From: Phascolomyces articulosus
Taxonomy: Eukaryota; Mucoromycota; Mucoromycetes; Mucorales; Lichtheimiaceae
Reading direction: 5' to 3'
Length of the DNA stretch: 64,000 bases
Assembly (NCBI GenBank): GCA_025677815.1
Contig: JAIXMP010000060.1
Location: 1-64,000 of the forward strand
Under the pieces are notes generated by a model. The model had not been told where the DNA came from, searched no databases, and was given only the letters and a program-made list of their open reading frames with translations. Numbering within the stretch: position 1 is the stretch's first letter; the number at the start of each line of letters is the position of its first letter. The position numbers were made by a program, and so were the translations under genes. Of the stretch, positions 35,758-50,147 are shown piece after piece.

Positions 35758-37272
35758 CCATCATAGAGCGTTCTATATTACTTTTTACAGAATTCAATAT
35801 GATTTATATTTGATAATTATTTGAAACTAATGAAAGAGAAAAAGAGATGGATTGACGGTGCCCAGACCTCCCATCATATCGGGAATAGGAATTTTTTAGC
35901 ATACCGATCAAGTGGACCTGAAGCCAAAAAAAAAAGTTTTTGTTATTGTTGGCCTACTTTTTTTTATATATATGTAAGATATATATATATTATCATTAAT
36001 AAAATTAGGATCGTTCTTTATATAGCTTTTTATTTTTTATGACGAAATATAGAAATATTTATTACAGTTGAAATGTTATAAACTTCACATACATCGGAAC
36101 GGTTAAAGCTTTTACTTCGGGTCGAGACCCGATATTCCATGAAGTCCGCATCAATTTCTTGGTCCATATCGTTTTTGTAGAAAGTTATCAAGAATTACGT
36201 ACAACACACCCAACATGACAAGACATACTAATTTGTGTTCAATGTTCTATATATATATATATATACAAAAAATGAATGGATAAGGGATGTATTGAAATGT
36301 GAGCGGCTAGAACATTTGTACAACAAGTATCAATTCTTAGTATATTAAAAGTACAAAATAGTCCTTGTTTTGTTTGTTTCCTGTTGGATGTGTTTCGCAA
36401 TCATGATGAAATTGATCATGTAAGCATATATATATATAAGGAATATATATTGTTGTTGTTTTTTTGGCTACGTATACATGATGATATTATATCATTGTTT
36501 GAGTCAAGTGTTCTGCTGACATGAGCGATAAATGATGGATATACAAGTATAAAAAATCAAATGGGTAATACTATATTTTGGTAATACTTTATGGAAATCA
36601 TGGTAGTACGAATGGGAGGAAGGTAACCATTGTTGAAACTCCAATTGGAAATTGATAATTAGATTAAACTACTTTTGGCGAGTTTATATGCTTGTCAGGT
36701 ATGCTTAAACGGGGCCACTTCAAACTAGAATAAGATGATGTGTATAAAAGCATACCTTGTTTACACCAAGTCATCAAATAATATTACAACGTATATACTT
36801 TTAATACTAATTATTTATAATAGGTAAGTTTACTAATACTATTATTTTTTTATATCACATTTATTTATCTTCTCCATGTTGGATCATATAATTGGTATAT
36901 GTACATACTATTATCAATAACATAGCATTTACCCAATTTCATTTTGTTGCTTAAACTCGCTTTACATTAAGAGACTGTAGTCGACACAAGGTAAACTCTG
37001 TGTCATCGAACATCAATATGCATAAAAAGTATGCATAAAATCCATTTATTCTCTGCTGTTCTAATAAAAAAACAAATCAGGAACTAAAGTACTAAATACT
37101 TGCACAGCCACGTTCGCTAGATTATATTATACATATATATATGGCTAATTAATAAAATGCTGGGTCCCAGTCTTATTGTGCTACTGAATATTATTAAAAA
37201 TTCAATTTGCATTATCTTTTCAAAATGCTTTCCTCTTTTTCTCACATCATATTTCTTTCATTCTTCTTTTCA
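35437..37272. other. intergenic region
   Basis: No gene supported. Includes an (AC)n(AT)n microsatellite at 35719-35757, a tandem AATTC repeat near 35642-35663 and a perfect short hairpin CGGGT-CGAG-ACCCG near 36119-36132. The last part is the promoter region of F-box gene 4. Confidence 0.5.
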
Positions 37273-39123
37273 ATGGGTCTATTTAAAAATAAATTCAACA
37301 CTATATGTTCAAGAGCATTAAAATTAACATCCTCAAATTCTTTTATATATTATCAATCTATATCAGAAGAGGAACAAAACGGCTCTACATCTTCGTTACG
37401 TGTGAATACAACCCAAAATAACAAGAAAAAAAATACAGAAAAACACCGTATTTGTTATTTATCGCTTCTTCCAGTCGATATTTTATATACTATATTTGAA
37501 AATCTTTCAGGGGCAGATCTTCTTGGATTTACCAATGTTTCGGATCCATGGCATGATTTTCTAGTGGATTGGCCAAGATTTTGGCAAAAGATAACAATGT
37601 ATTATCCAGACATAAAACAATCGACACTCGATATATTAATACATCGTCGTTGTTCTTCACCACGACAGGTTTGCTTAGAAAGTCCAGTAAATCATTCTTT
37701 GCTTTGTTCACTTATATTGCTCCTTATTCAATCACCAAATCGTCATATTATAAAAAAGCTATGTAAGTTTTTATTTCTTCTATGGTTCTATATATTCTAT
37801 AGGAGTAACAACAATAATAATGAAATAACAAAAAACTTTTTTACATCATATATATATACAGCATTTCAGAATATTCGAATAATACCTAGAGAAAATGGAG
37901 GTGCACCTCATTTACTGGGATATGCAATATCAAACATGAATTCAATAGAATATATTGAATTTAATAATTGTAGTTTTACAAAGCATTCAGAATTAAAAAC
38001 AGTGCTTCAGTCGTGTTCCAATATCACTAGTATTTCATTCGACTATCCATCAGACAAAATTATTCCGAACCCAAACATTTACCCAGTGTATCTACCTGCT
38101 AAACAAGATTTACCCAAAGCTGGATTACCCTATCTTACCTATCTCAAATTGGCTGCTCCAGCAGATTTTCAAATTGATGGTGGACGATCATTACCAGGTG
38201 TTTTTAGTCAATGCCCTAATCTTCGTCATCTGTTTCTCGATACTTTTATGTTAACTCATAATGGATCACGTATTATTGATGAAGTATTAACATTCTGTCC
38301 TTATATTTTAAATTTTGTTGTAAGCGACAATGCACAAGTGCCTATGACATTTACTACAGCTTATAATAATAATGACAATGACGACGACGATGAAAATGGT
38401 TGGGTCACTTTTTATGATAACAGTAGTAGTAATAAATCCGAAAACACAACACAAGGGCTACGTCGTCTCATTCTTTGCAGCAAGAAAATAAAACTTGGGG
38501 AGAATGCTCATGGAGATGTTTTATTTAAATATATACATTCCTCGTTGGAACTTCTTTATCTCCACTGTCAATTAAAAGGATCCAGTTGTCATCAAGCTTA
38601 TTATGAATTAACGGACCTTGCATGGCCAAAGTTACGGGAAATCAATTTATCATTACAAATCAATAGCGGTAATCATATCTCCCATGAAAGAACCACCATG
38701 GTACGATTAGCCAATCTTTTTTTTCGATGTCCAGCATTACAAGTGATTACCATTGATAGCTTCAATGTGACAGGAAGTCATCGACTCCGAGTGGATGATA
38801 TGGTTTTGAAAAGAATAGCAGAAAATTGTCCATTGATTTATCGCTTACATATTCTTGGTGAAAAGTTTCATTCAGAAGATGCTATTCTTTACTTTGCAAA
38901 AACACTGGGACAACATGAATACAACAATCTTACAGATCTAGAAATCGATATGGCTCGCAAACCTTTACTCGAAGTCATTGGAAATCTCAAGTCATTGAAA
39001 CAACTTTATCTGCGAAATGATACAGTGACCTATATTGATCCAACCATTTCGACTTTTTATATGCAAGTAGAGATTGCTCGTCAACTTTTGCGTGAACGAG
39101 GTGGTTCACTTATTATCAAATAA
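37273..39123 (+). CDS. F-box/LRR protein 4
   Basis: Exons 37273-37762 and 37862-39123 give 583 residues. The 99-nt intron is a multiple of three without stops, so the frame looks continuous on the DNA; GTAAGT and TACAG ends, and the same position as intron 1 of the paralogues, show it is an intron. The F-box is at about residues 63-108 (LLPVDILYTIFENLSGADLL, DWPRFWQK), followed by LRRs (CPNLRHLFLDT, GLRRLILCS, LREINLSL, CPLIYRLHILG, LKQLYLRND). There is no TPR block. The ATG at 37273 (MGLFKNKFNTI) is preferred because it aligns with the MLKRAYRNTI and MFLLKQ starts of paralogues; an upstream in-frame ATG at 37225 would add a hydrophobic leader. Intron 2 of genes 1-3 is absent. Confidence 0.8.
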   Translation: MGLFKNKFNTICSRALKLTSSNSFIYYQSISEEEQNGSTSSLRVNTTQNNKKKNTEKHRICYLSLLPVDILYTIFENLSGADLLGFTNVSDPWHDFLVDWPRFWQKITMYYPDIKQSTLDILIHRRCSSPRQVCLESPVNHSLLCSLILLLIQSPNRHIIKKLCKFLFLLWFYIFYRSNNNNNEITKNFFTSYIYTAFQNIRIIPRENGGAPHLLGYAISNMNSIEYIEFNNCSFTKHSELKTVLQSCSNITSISFDYPSDKIIPNPNIYPVYLPAKQDLPKAGLPYLTYLKLAAPADFQIDGGRSLPGVFSQCPNLRHLFLDTFMLTHNGSRIIDEVLTFCPYILNFVVSDNAQVPMTFTTAYNNNDNDDDDENGWVTFYDNSSSNKSENTTQGLRRLILCSKKIKLGENAHGDVLFKYIHSSLELLYLHCQLKGSSCHQAYYELTDLAWPKLREINLSLQINSGNHISHERTTMVRLANLFFRCPALQVITIDSFNVTGSHRLRVDDMVLKRIAENCPLIYRLHILGEKFHSEDAILYFAKTLGQHEYNNLTDLEIDMARKPLLEVIGNLKSLKQLYLRNDTVTYIDPTISTFYMQVEIARQLLRERGGSLIIK

Positions 39124-39384
39124 AATTAGTAGATAGTATATAACAGTGAATAGTGAATAAAAAGTAATAGAATATTAGTGTATATATATATTAAATATCG
39201 AGGAGATGAATGGTATGGTATATTTTTTATTGGACTTGAACTTCTAATGATCTTACATTTTAAATAAAAAATGTTGAGAGTTTCAGGTTTGCTGCGAGAT
39301 CAGACTTCAAAAAAAGCTTGAATTATTTCCAAAGTCAGAAAAGTCCTTCTTTTTTTATCATTTCCCAAGTTGAAACCATAAAAA

Positions 39385-42395
<3,011 letters not shown>

Positions 42396-42758
42396 AATCA
42401 TTTACATCTCATCGATTTGGGGGAGAAAAGGGGACCAGGAAAAATTATCGCGGACTATAAAAAAAAGGCATCTATTTCTTTTGGTTTTTTTCGACTTTTT
42501 TTGTTATCCTTGCATTTTTTCCCTTTTTTCTTCTTCTGTTTTTCATCCATTAAAAGTCAAATACAATAATATATTATTGTGAACCCATCATCTTTTTTTT
42601 TATATATCTTTATATGTGTTATATGAGTGCATATATGTTTGATGTCTTAAATATATCTATTTATAAGGAGAATACATTTATATCATTCTAAAACAACTAC
42701 TGCATCCTTATCCATCAACGAACAATAAAAAAAAGATATATATATATATATAAGTAAC

Positions 42759-44390
42759 ATGGAATCTCAAGATGAACAATTGGCATTTGATATAAATAAT
42801 CAGGGACATCAAGAAGTTAAAAACTTCTTTCAGCAATGTCGATTATTACAATATCTTGAGGTTTTTATTAATGAAGGCTTTGAATCTTTACCAGCGGTAA
42901 ATGGTCGATCTCTGTTTTCTCTTTAATAATTTTTTTTTGACAAATGCATTCCTATATTACTTGTAGATTGTGCATAAATGTCTAATATTTGTCTAATATT
43001 TATAATTTTATTTGTTATAATAACAATAAATATAGTTATTTGAAGTAACAGAAGAAGATATGATCGCCATGGGTGTAAAACGAGGGCATCGCAGAGTAAA
43101 GAAAAATAAAATGTTCTCTCAATTTCTGTAATCCTTCCATATACGGAAATTCTGAAAAGCATGATTTAACCTAATGGGGTGTAATATATTTTTTTTAGCT
43201 GATACAACGGGATATTGTCACAGTACGGGGAATGACGTTTCACGTTTCATCACCACAACAACATCATAATAATACTGCTAATAATAATCATTGTAATCAA
43301 AACCATCCATTCCGTAAGTTTTTTTTTTTTTTTGGACGTATATCCAGCTTCTCATATTTATCATTATTTAATATTAATGGTTTTTTTTTCATTGGATCGT
43401 TCCAGAAACTTCTATGAAGTTCTATCACCAACATCCGGAAGGAGATTGCCACTCACATTATTATCCTCAACAACATCGTCATCATTCGCCACCTTCATCT
43501 GTCAACGTATCAACAATCTCTTCACCTACATCTATTGAGACAACACTATCACCCACTGATTCATCATCTTCTCCTTCTACTAGAAGTAACAGTAATAATG
43601 CCTTATCCTCTTCAAGTGACAATGGGAATACAAATAAGAATAACAATACCGTAATAATACAGCATCAAGTAAAAAGAAAATATCGTAAAAAACCCAAACC
43701 AGATCAAAATGCACCTATAAAACCATCTTCAGCATATGTCATGTTTTCAAATTTTATACGAGCAGAAATGAAGCATCAAAATAAAAGCTTTACCGAAATT
43801 TCAAAAATTATTGGCGAACAATGGAAAAATTTATCCACAGAAAAGAAACATGATTATGAGTTGACAGCAATGCGTGCCAAAGATGCTTATTTAATTGAGA
43901 TACAACACTATGCCCGCACACAAGAATATAGAAATTATCAGAAATATCTCAAGACATTCAAAGAAAAACAAGCAGTTTCTCACCAATCGAATTTACGTGA
44001 GAAAAATAGGCGACGTGCTTTGAACAGATTAGATTCACCGAGCAGGTAAATCATAAATACTCACAAGATTCATATTTTTTTTTATTAATATTAATATATA
44101 TACAAATCTCTTTTCCATCCTGTCATCATATAAACCATTGATTTTCTTTCTTACAAAGTGATAGTATAGGAGATTCTAGTTCAAATTCGATGGAACATCT
44201 TGATAGTGGAAATCAAACCGCTACTGATACAAGTGAAAGCAGCAGTAGTAGTGGCAATGGTACTCATCCTATGAGAACAGATCCACAAGAACAAGTTTTC
44301 CTTTTGAAATTGCCACGACCGCAGACAGCATCAACGGCACGTAATTTAACCTTTTTATTTTCCTTCACACAAGATAAAAAATCTGCATAG
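42759..44390 (+). CDS. SAM domain plus HMG-box protein
   Basis: Exons 42759-42896, 43036-43095, 43199-43313, 43406-44045 and 44159-44390 give 394 residues. Residues about 18-78 form a SAM domain (VKNFFQQCRLLQYLEVFINE, TEEDMIAMGVKRGHRR), a protein-interaction fold. A His/Ser/Thr-rich linker follows. Residues about 207-275 form an HMG box (APIKPSSAYVMFSNFIRAEM, IIGEQWKNLSTEKKHDYE), which bends DNA, preceded by a basic patch KRKYRKKPKP that could be a nuclear signal. The C-terminus is Ser-rich. Most likely a transcription factor or chromatin protein of the nucleus. The SAM domain is split across three small exons. A GTAATT near the end could mark a further intron, so the last 20 residues are uncertain. 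Confidence 0.8.
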
Positions 44391-45114
44391 TAAAATATCC
44401 TTCATAAAGCTAATTTGAATGTTTTCTATAATGTATATAGTGTACAGAACGACTAGGATAACACTGTTTGGTAAAGAACCATAATAAAAATGACAAACTT
44501 GGAAATACCCACAATAATCATCCATCAAATACTATTTTAAAATCAAGGTAACAAAACATTTCAGTGAATCACCCATTTTGCTTTCTATTATACGTATAAT
44601 CACAAAAAAAAACATGATCCAGTAGTAAGCGTAGTGACACTTTTGCTTAGACATGATTTTTATCCGTTCCAATAACACGTAATTATAGTTATTGAAACTT
44701 CGTACAAATTTATTATTTATCCTTCTACTCTCTTACGTTCTTTATTGTAAAATATGATTTTATTTTGTTCATGCCATTTTTTTTTATGAAATTTCTCACC
44801 CACAAAACACTAAAGTTGTATATATACTTCCATTATTAATAATAATATAAAAATATGAAAATACCAAACTTTTTATTTGTGCGTATTATGAAGTAGACAT
44901 TAAATGACGTCATTTTTTTAACCATAATTTGTTTTGCAGACCGATATTACATATATAATGCAATGCTGGTTTTTTTTATAATATGTAAGGCAATAAAACT
45001 AGGAAGTCAGCATTTTATTACCTTGTGTTTAACGTTACTCATTTCTGTTTTATTTTAGATCATTACAGATATGCTGGTGTTTTTTAAAAAACAAACTTCC
45101 TTTGTCATTAATTA
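44391..45114. other. intergenic region
   Basis: AT-rich with no supported gene or RNA; contains the 3' flank of the SAM/HMG gene. Confidence 0.5.
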
Positions 45115-45675
45115 TTATCTCCTATCTTTTCGTATATTTTGCAACATTATTTTCTCCATCCCTTCAAGAAGAGTTTTTGCCGTTTCTTGCAAAGAATTAC
45201 CTTGTAATTTTGTAGTTTCATTTATAGTATCATCCAGACGAAAAATGTCGATGCCCGGTTGCAAAAGCTTCAATTGATTAGTTTTGGTATCATATTATCT
45301 TTATGATTTTCAAAGCTTCGTCGAATATTTGTTCCAACTGTTCCGTTCTTTCTAGCAGCCTTTCCAATTAAATTTCATGTTCCAGTTTTTGTGTGTATGA
45401 GAATAATGGAGTATAAGGCAATTCAATACTTTTTTCCTAGTAATGTTTTTTTCCCAGTCAGTACAATACTATATATAGCCGTAGAATATTTAACCAATAA
45501 TTTAAAGTAGTAATATATCAATACAATAATACAATGCTAGAAGGTAACTCGCATTGAATTTTAGTTGATTTTACTGACGATGGTACAACTTGTTTTTCAG
45601 ATAGTTTTTGGTTGAAATTTGTTATTGTAGTTTTAATCGTTGACTCATACTTCTCGTAATACGTTGAGAGTCCAT
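45115..45675 (-). pseudogene. decayed small coiled-coil gene
   Basis: On the minus strand an ATG at 45675 begins MDSQRITRSMSQRLKL, then the frame shifts to TITNFNQKLSEKQVVPSSVK up to about 45540. After a gap (former intron?) about 45395-45300 reads KLEHEI, a stop, then LERLLERTEQLEQIFDEALK. After another shift 45285-45115 reads YDTKTNQLKLLQPGIDIFRL, DDTINETTKLQGNSLQETAK and on to IRKDRR and stop. The heptad-like leucines suggest a coiled-coil protein. Frameshifts and an in-frame stop show it is dead. Family not recognised. Confidence 0.45.
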
Positions 45676-45769
45676 GTTTTTTTTAAATATGCAATAATCT
45701 ATGGGATACACAGATTCCAAGTAATTATGTATTTAATTTTCATAGTGAAGAAAAAATCAAACTTTAACT

Positions 45770-45881
45770 CCGAAAGGCACTAGGGGTGGAGATATCTGTC
45801 CGGCCTTGTGTAACAATAGGACCTCAGGACTCTCCCCTCGGGGATCTTATTCCAACCATCGTTACACAAAGCAACCTTTGG
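45770..45881 (+). other. GC-rich structured island, candidate non-coding RNA
   Basis: In a roughly 25 percent GC setting this 112-bp segment is about half GC and contains nested complementary arms in the right order. CCGAAAGG (45770-45777) faces CCTTTGG (45875-45881), TTGTGTAAC (45806-45814) faces GTTACACAA (45861-45869), AATA (45815-45818) faces TATT (45849-45852), and TCCC (45833-45836) faces GGGA (45841-45844) around a four-base loop. The nine-base arm is perfect. It does not match a tRNA, 5S, U1-U6 or SRP pattern that I can recognise. It could be a novel RNA or a mobile-element end. Confidence 0.35.
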
Positions 45882-47347
45882 AATGAATAAACGCGAAATC
45901 GTCATTTAATTTTTTTTTGTCCTCCATTCCTTCTATTTTATGTTTTAATGTACTTCATTCCTTTTTTTTTTTTTCAAAATTGCAAAAGATTTTTTTTACT
46001 GGATATATAACTACTACAGACCAGCTACCACAATTTTACGTGTCTCCCTTCGGCAAGTGGTATCATAATTGAATATGATGTGTTCAATAGAGTAGGTTCC
46101 TGGAAAAAAAATTGAACTATTTAAAAGTTTGGTATACCTGCACTTTATTCCACTGTTAATCTCCTTTTTGAAGTCTATTTCACTAATCTTTTGCTGATAA
46201 TATATGATGCTCTAAATATAACGTTGAAAAGAGAAAAAGGAAGAAAGAAAATATATAATTAATCACCGTCATTTACTACATGAAGAACATTTGGATAGAT
46301 GTTAGTGTGTTGATACAATTCATAAAGAGTGTGAATTATGGTCCTGAGAATGCAATGATAATTAACTGTCTTTCCTTGTTTTTCTGTTACATTTCGTATT
46401 TGTTAAAACAAATGAATACTATTTATATAATCATATATATTCTCTTCATGCTGTATTTTTCATTCTAAATAACATGCTTGTATTGTTTATTGATGATGAG
46501 ATAATCAAAGGAAGGAAGTAATATAATTGATGTATTACTTTTTTGAAAGAAAAAGTTGAATCAATGAATGTACTCTATTTATACTTCTATTTTATTAGCC
46601 TCTAGCGATGATCTATCTACTTTATATTACTCATTGTTTTATTCATAAATGATTATTTGTTTTTTTATAATAACATTAGTAATGGAATCAGGGTAATAAG
46701 GAAATTTCTCTGTAGCCTAAAAATTAAGCACTTTCTTTTGTAAAGTGATACCTCTTTGTATCATATCCTAACATATAGGTAACGTGTAATAAATGTCACT
46801 ATTATTTTGATTTTAAAACTATCCATGACGATATCGTGGCAAATAAAATACTTGCTTCGAGTTTGAAGTTTTATTAACTTTTGCTCTTAATGGGTGTTAT
46901 TTTTATGATCATTTAAATCCTATTCATATAGGTAGCACTTTTATGGTCGCTCCGAAACGCATATTTTTTATAGGCACAAAGGTCAAATTCATATTCAGTT
47001 GCTGTTCATGAGATGAAGTGTGGCTATGCGCATAATCTATCCTATTATAGTAAACCTAAAGTAAACAAGCTGAGCAGTTTTCCAACACGCATCCAGAAAT
47101 AAAAATGTGCTACTTGTTCATGGAAAGATCGAACTGTAGCCATTTATTTAAGAATATATTAATTATATGGCGAATTTATTACACAAAAATAACAATAAAG
47201 GTATATAGAAAGTAAGGAAATGTGAACTGGAAAATGTGTTTTATGTTTCACAAGCAGAATATGCTAAAATAAAGGAATGTATATACTTGGAATAAATTTT
47301 TAATTTCTTCTGTTTCTTTCACCAGTTGAAAACAAATTTTAACAACC
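45882..47347. other. intergenic region upstream of F-box gene 5
   Basis: AT-rich, no supported gene. A second weak hairpin, TACCAC (46026-46031) against GTGGTA (46057-46062), lies in a short GC-richer patch. The final 60 bp is pyrimidine-rich before the ATG at 47348. Confidence 0.5.
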
Positions 47348-49558
47348 ATGTTTTTGCTTAAACAAGTACATGATACCGTTTTATCCACCATCGGTACCAA
47401 ACAAAAAATAACTCAAAAGGAAGCTCAGAAAATCATCAACAAGTCACCTACATCGGCGAAAGGGTATTTTATCTCTGCACAGCTACACCGAGAACAAAAC
47501 GATCTTGTTTCTGCGCTAAGTGTTTATATCCAAGGCATAAAATACGTGACCCCTGGCGATCCACAATATTCTTCGTTACTGGAAGAGAAACAAAAAGTAT
47601 CAGTAAAACTTGAACGGCAAAGCCAAGATGGTTTTTTCTATTTGTTACCTTATGAAGTATTGTGCTTGATATTCGGAAAACTCGAACATAAGGATATATT
47701 ACGATGCGCTCGTGTATGTCGAAGATGGTTTGATTTCATCATGCAATTATCAGAATTTCGGAAGGAAATGTTTTGGAAAATGCCATATTTGGATCGATAC
47801 ACGTTGGCTGCTTTGTTACAAGGTCAGAAAAAAGTACTCCAATTAGAAGGACTGGATCATAAATTATTACGTAACATATTTTTGTTCTTAAATTCATGGG
47901 AAGACAGCAGATTTATACAAAAGATATGTAAGTATAAAAATCAGGGCAAGAAAGGAAATGTTATAACATTTTATATTGTTTATTTTAAAATGGATGTTTT
48001 ATAGCATGTTTCTCTTCCTTCTTTATTACTTTTAAAAGCTTAAATTAACCAACTTGGTATTTATCGGTTTGAAACTGAAGATTTTAAAAACCTAGAAGTA
48101 TGGATATCAGAAATATATCAACTGCGTGAAGCGATAAGAAACCTACCATCTCTGCAGCAAATTGAATGGACAAATTGCAACATTACTCACAGTCAGATTA
48201 TAAAACACATATTACCAGCATGTTCATCGGCCCTGACCCACGTATCATTTTCATCTAAGGCAACTCCAGCAAACCGATACGCAGGATTAACTATAACACT
48301 TTCTTGTATTCCCCAGAGGAAGCAAGCAGCAATGTTATCATCAACTATTAATTATCCTGTACTCACGTACCTTAAAATGGACACACACACTAGCGTATAC
48401 TTGCATATCTACGAGATAGCGAAGCAATGTCCCAATTTAATCCATTTATTTTTGGTAGCAGGTATTACTATACCCGATCTCAATTGCTCTTTTCTTCAAG
48501 CAACGAAATCTTGCCTTCATCTTAAAAACTTGGTTATCACTGGTGATGCGTACATGCCGCCGACAATGATCAGTAATATCGACGAAAGTGAATATGGCAT
48601 GATGACAACCTCTACAGCTAACTCATCACCACCACCACCATCATCATGTGATAACACCAACGTTCTATCTTCCTCCACACAAAAGACTGTCATTTTCAAA
48701 AAGAGCTACAAAGAAAAATATCGCTCGGTTGTAGATGGGTTCACAATTAAAAGAACTCGTTGCCTCCGTCGTTTTGTATTTACAAATTATGGATGGAATG
48801 TAGAAAGAGAGGATATCCTTGAAATATTCAAAAGTTTCTATACATCATTGGAACTTTTATACTTGGATTTCGATGGACAAAATGTGGGTCCTGTTTCATT
48901 AAATATGTTGGCTTCGTATGGGTGTCCAAAATTACGCGAATTTCGCCTGTCGACGGATCGCCTGTCGACGGATCGCCTGTCGACGGATCCCCCAGAATTA
49001 AGCCCGAACACTACTGATCCACCAATGGAACAAATCCTCATTCGTTTATTTTCTGCCTGTCCTTTTTTACAAGCTATTGAATTAGAAGAAGCGCCGAATA
49101 ATGGAGATCATTTTCTCCAAGTAAATGGAGCTGTAGTAACAACAATTGCCAAAAATTGTCCGCAACTTCGTCATCTCAGGGTAACTGCTCCTCAAAATAT
49201 CTGGGGAATGGATGGTGATTATTCGTGTAAATCGTTCCTTAGTTTCGTGAATAAACATGGTGACTATGGTGGTAACATATCTGGTGACGGCAATGAAAAA
49301 ATGATCAAAAGAAAGGAAAAATGGATGCATGTTAAACAAAAAGACACAGCCTCCCAGCTCGAATATTTAAAATTAAGTGAGATTGATCTTGAAACAGCCT
49401 ATTCCCTAGTAAAAAATATTGCATCCTTAAGACACCTACATGTCAAATGGTGGATCAAGAATACTGGTGTCAACCAAAACAATAACAAGAGTGATAACTT
49501 GTTGAAATTGATAAAGGGAACTCTTGAAGAACGTGGAGGATCGTTGTTCGTTGATTAG
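47348..49558 (+). CDS. TPR/F-box/LRR protein 5
   Basis: Exons 47348-47927 and 48081-49558 give 685 residues. A TPR-like block covers residues about 25-85 (AKGYFISAQLHREQNDLVSA), the F-box about 97-143 (LLPYEVLCLIFGKLEHKDIL), then LRRs to the end (CPNLIHLFLVAG, CLRRFVFTN, CPQLRHLRVTA, SLRHLHVKW). The exon 2 start was chosen because TGAAG at 48076-48080 is the phase-matching acceptor that avoids the in-frame TAA at 48041. It restores the paralogue pattern FKNLEVW ... REAIRNLPSLQQIEW. The 153-nt intron 1 matches the family position; intron 2 of genes 1-3 is absent. A 15-bp unit repeated three times expands the LRLSTD loop. Likely an SCF substrate receptor; target unknown. Confidence 0.8.
48944..48988 (+). 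repeat. 15-bp tandem repeat, three units, inside F-box gene 5
   Basis: Three exact copies of CGCCTGTCGACGGAT encode RLSTD three times over, in the loop following LREF. Paralogues have a single LST at this place. The identical DNA units imply a recent expansion. Confidence 0.9.
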
Positions 49559-50104
49559 ACTAGAATGCGTATAGATAAAAGTGTAATTTAAGCCTTACAT
49601 ATCTATATATAAAAATATTTTTTCTTGTATATTCTTTTGTTTTCTAATGTCGTGATAATTATGGCGGATCAATACCAAGCCAATAGAAATGGAGACAACA
49701 GAAGAGTAGTGATAAAATAAAGAGTAACGTGAAAGATGTCGTTTATTGTTTTAATGGTCAGGGGTATTTATATGTTTTCTAACTACTTGTGATAATAATA
49801 AATTATATAATAAAACTAATGATAATAATATGTATACGTGGAATAATGGAGGATGCGATACGTGTTCATGACTGTCAATTGAATACGTGTTCGAATAATT
49901 AATAAGATGATGGATGATAAATACGTGGCATAATAAAATGCAAATACGATAGCAGCGATAAGGTGTTACAAAAATAAATTAAAAAAGGAAATGGTAGTAA
50001 CCCTTATTTTTAGTTACGACACTAATACATTTATTGATTGTTAGCAATAAAAGTTATCATTATCGATCTAAATACTATAACAGGGAAATATGACCGTAGT
50101 ATTT

Positions 50105-50147
<43 letters not shown>

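Noticed and set aside
36119..36132. CGGGT-CGAG-ACCCG hairpin considered as a tRNA T-arm
   Set aside because: The loop is four bases rather than seven and no acceptor, D or anticodon arms are found around it.
37763..37861. Continuous reading frame through F-box gene 4, suggesting an intronless gene
   Set aside because: The 99-nt stretch has GTAAGT and TACAG ends and matches the first intron position of all paralogues; its translation is Asn/Lys/Phe-rich filler.
46020..46065. Patch with CCCTTCGGCAAGTGG considered as a U6 snRNA start
   Set aside because: The following sequence lacks the ACAGAG box and the conserved U6 core.
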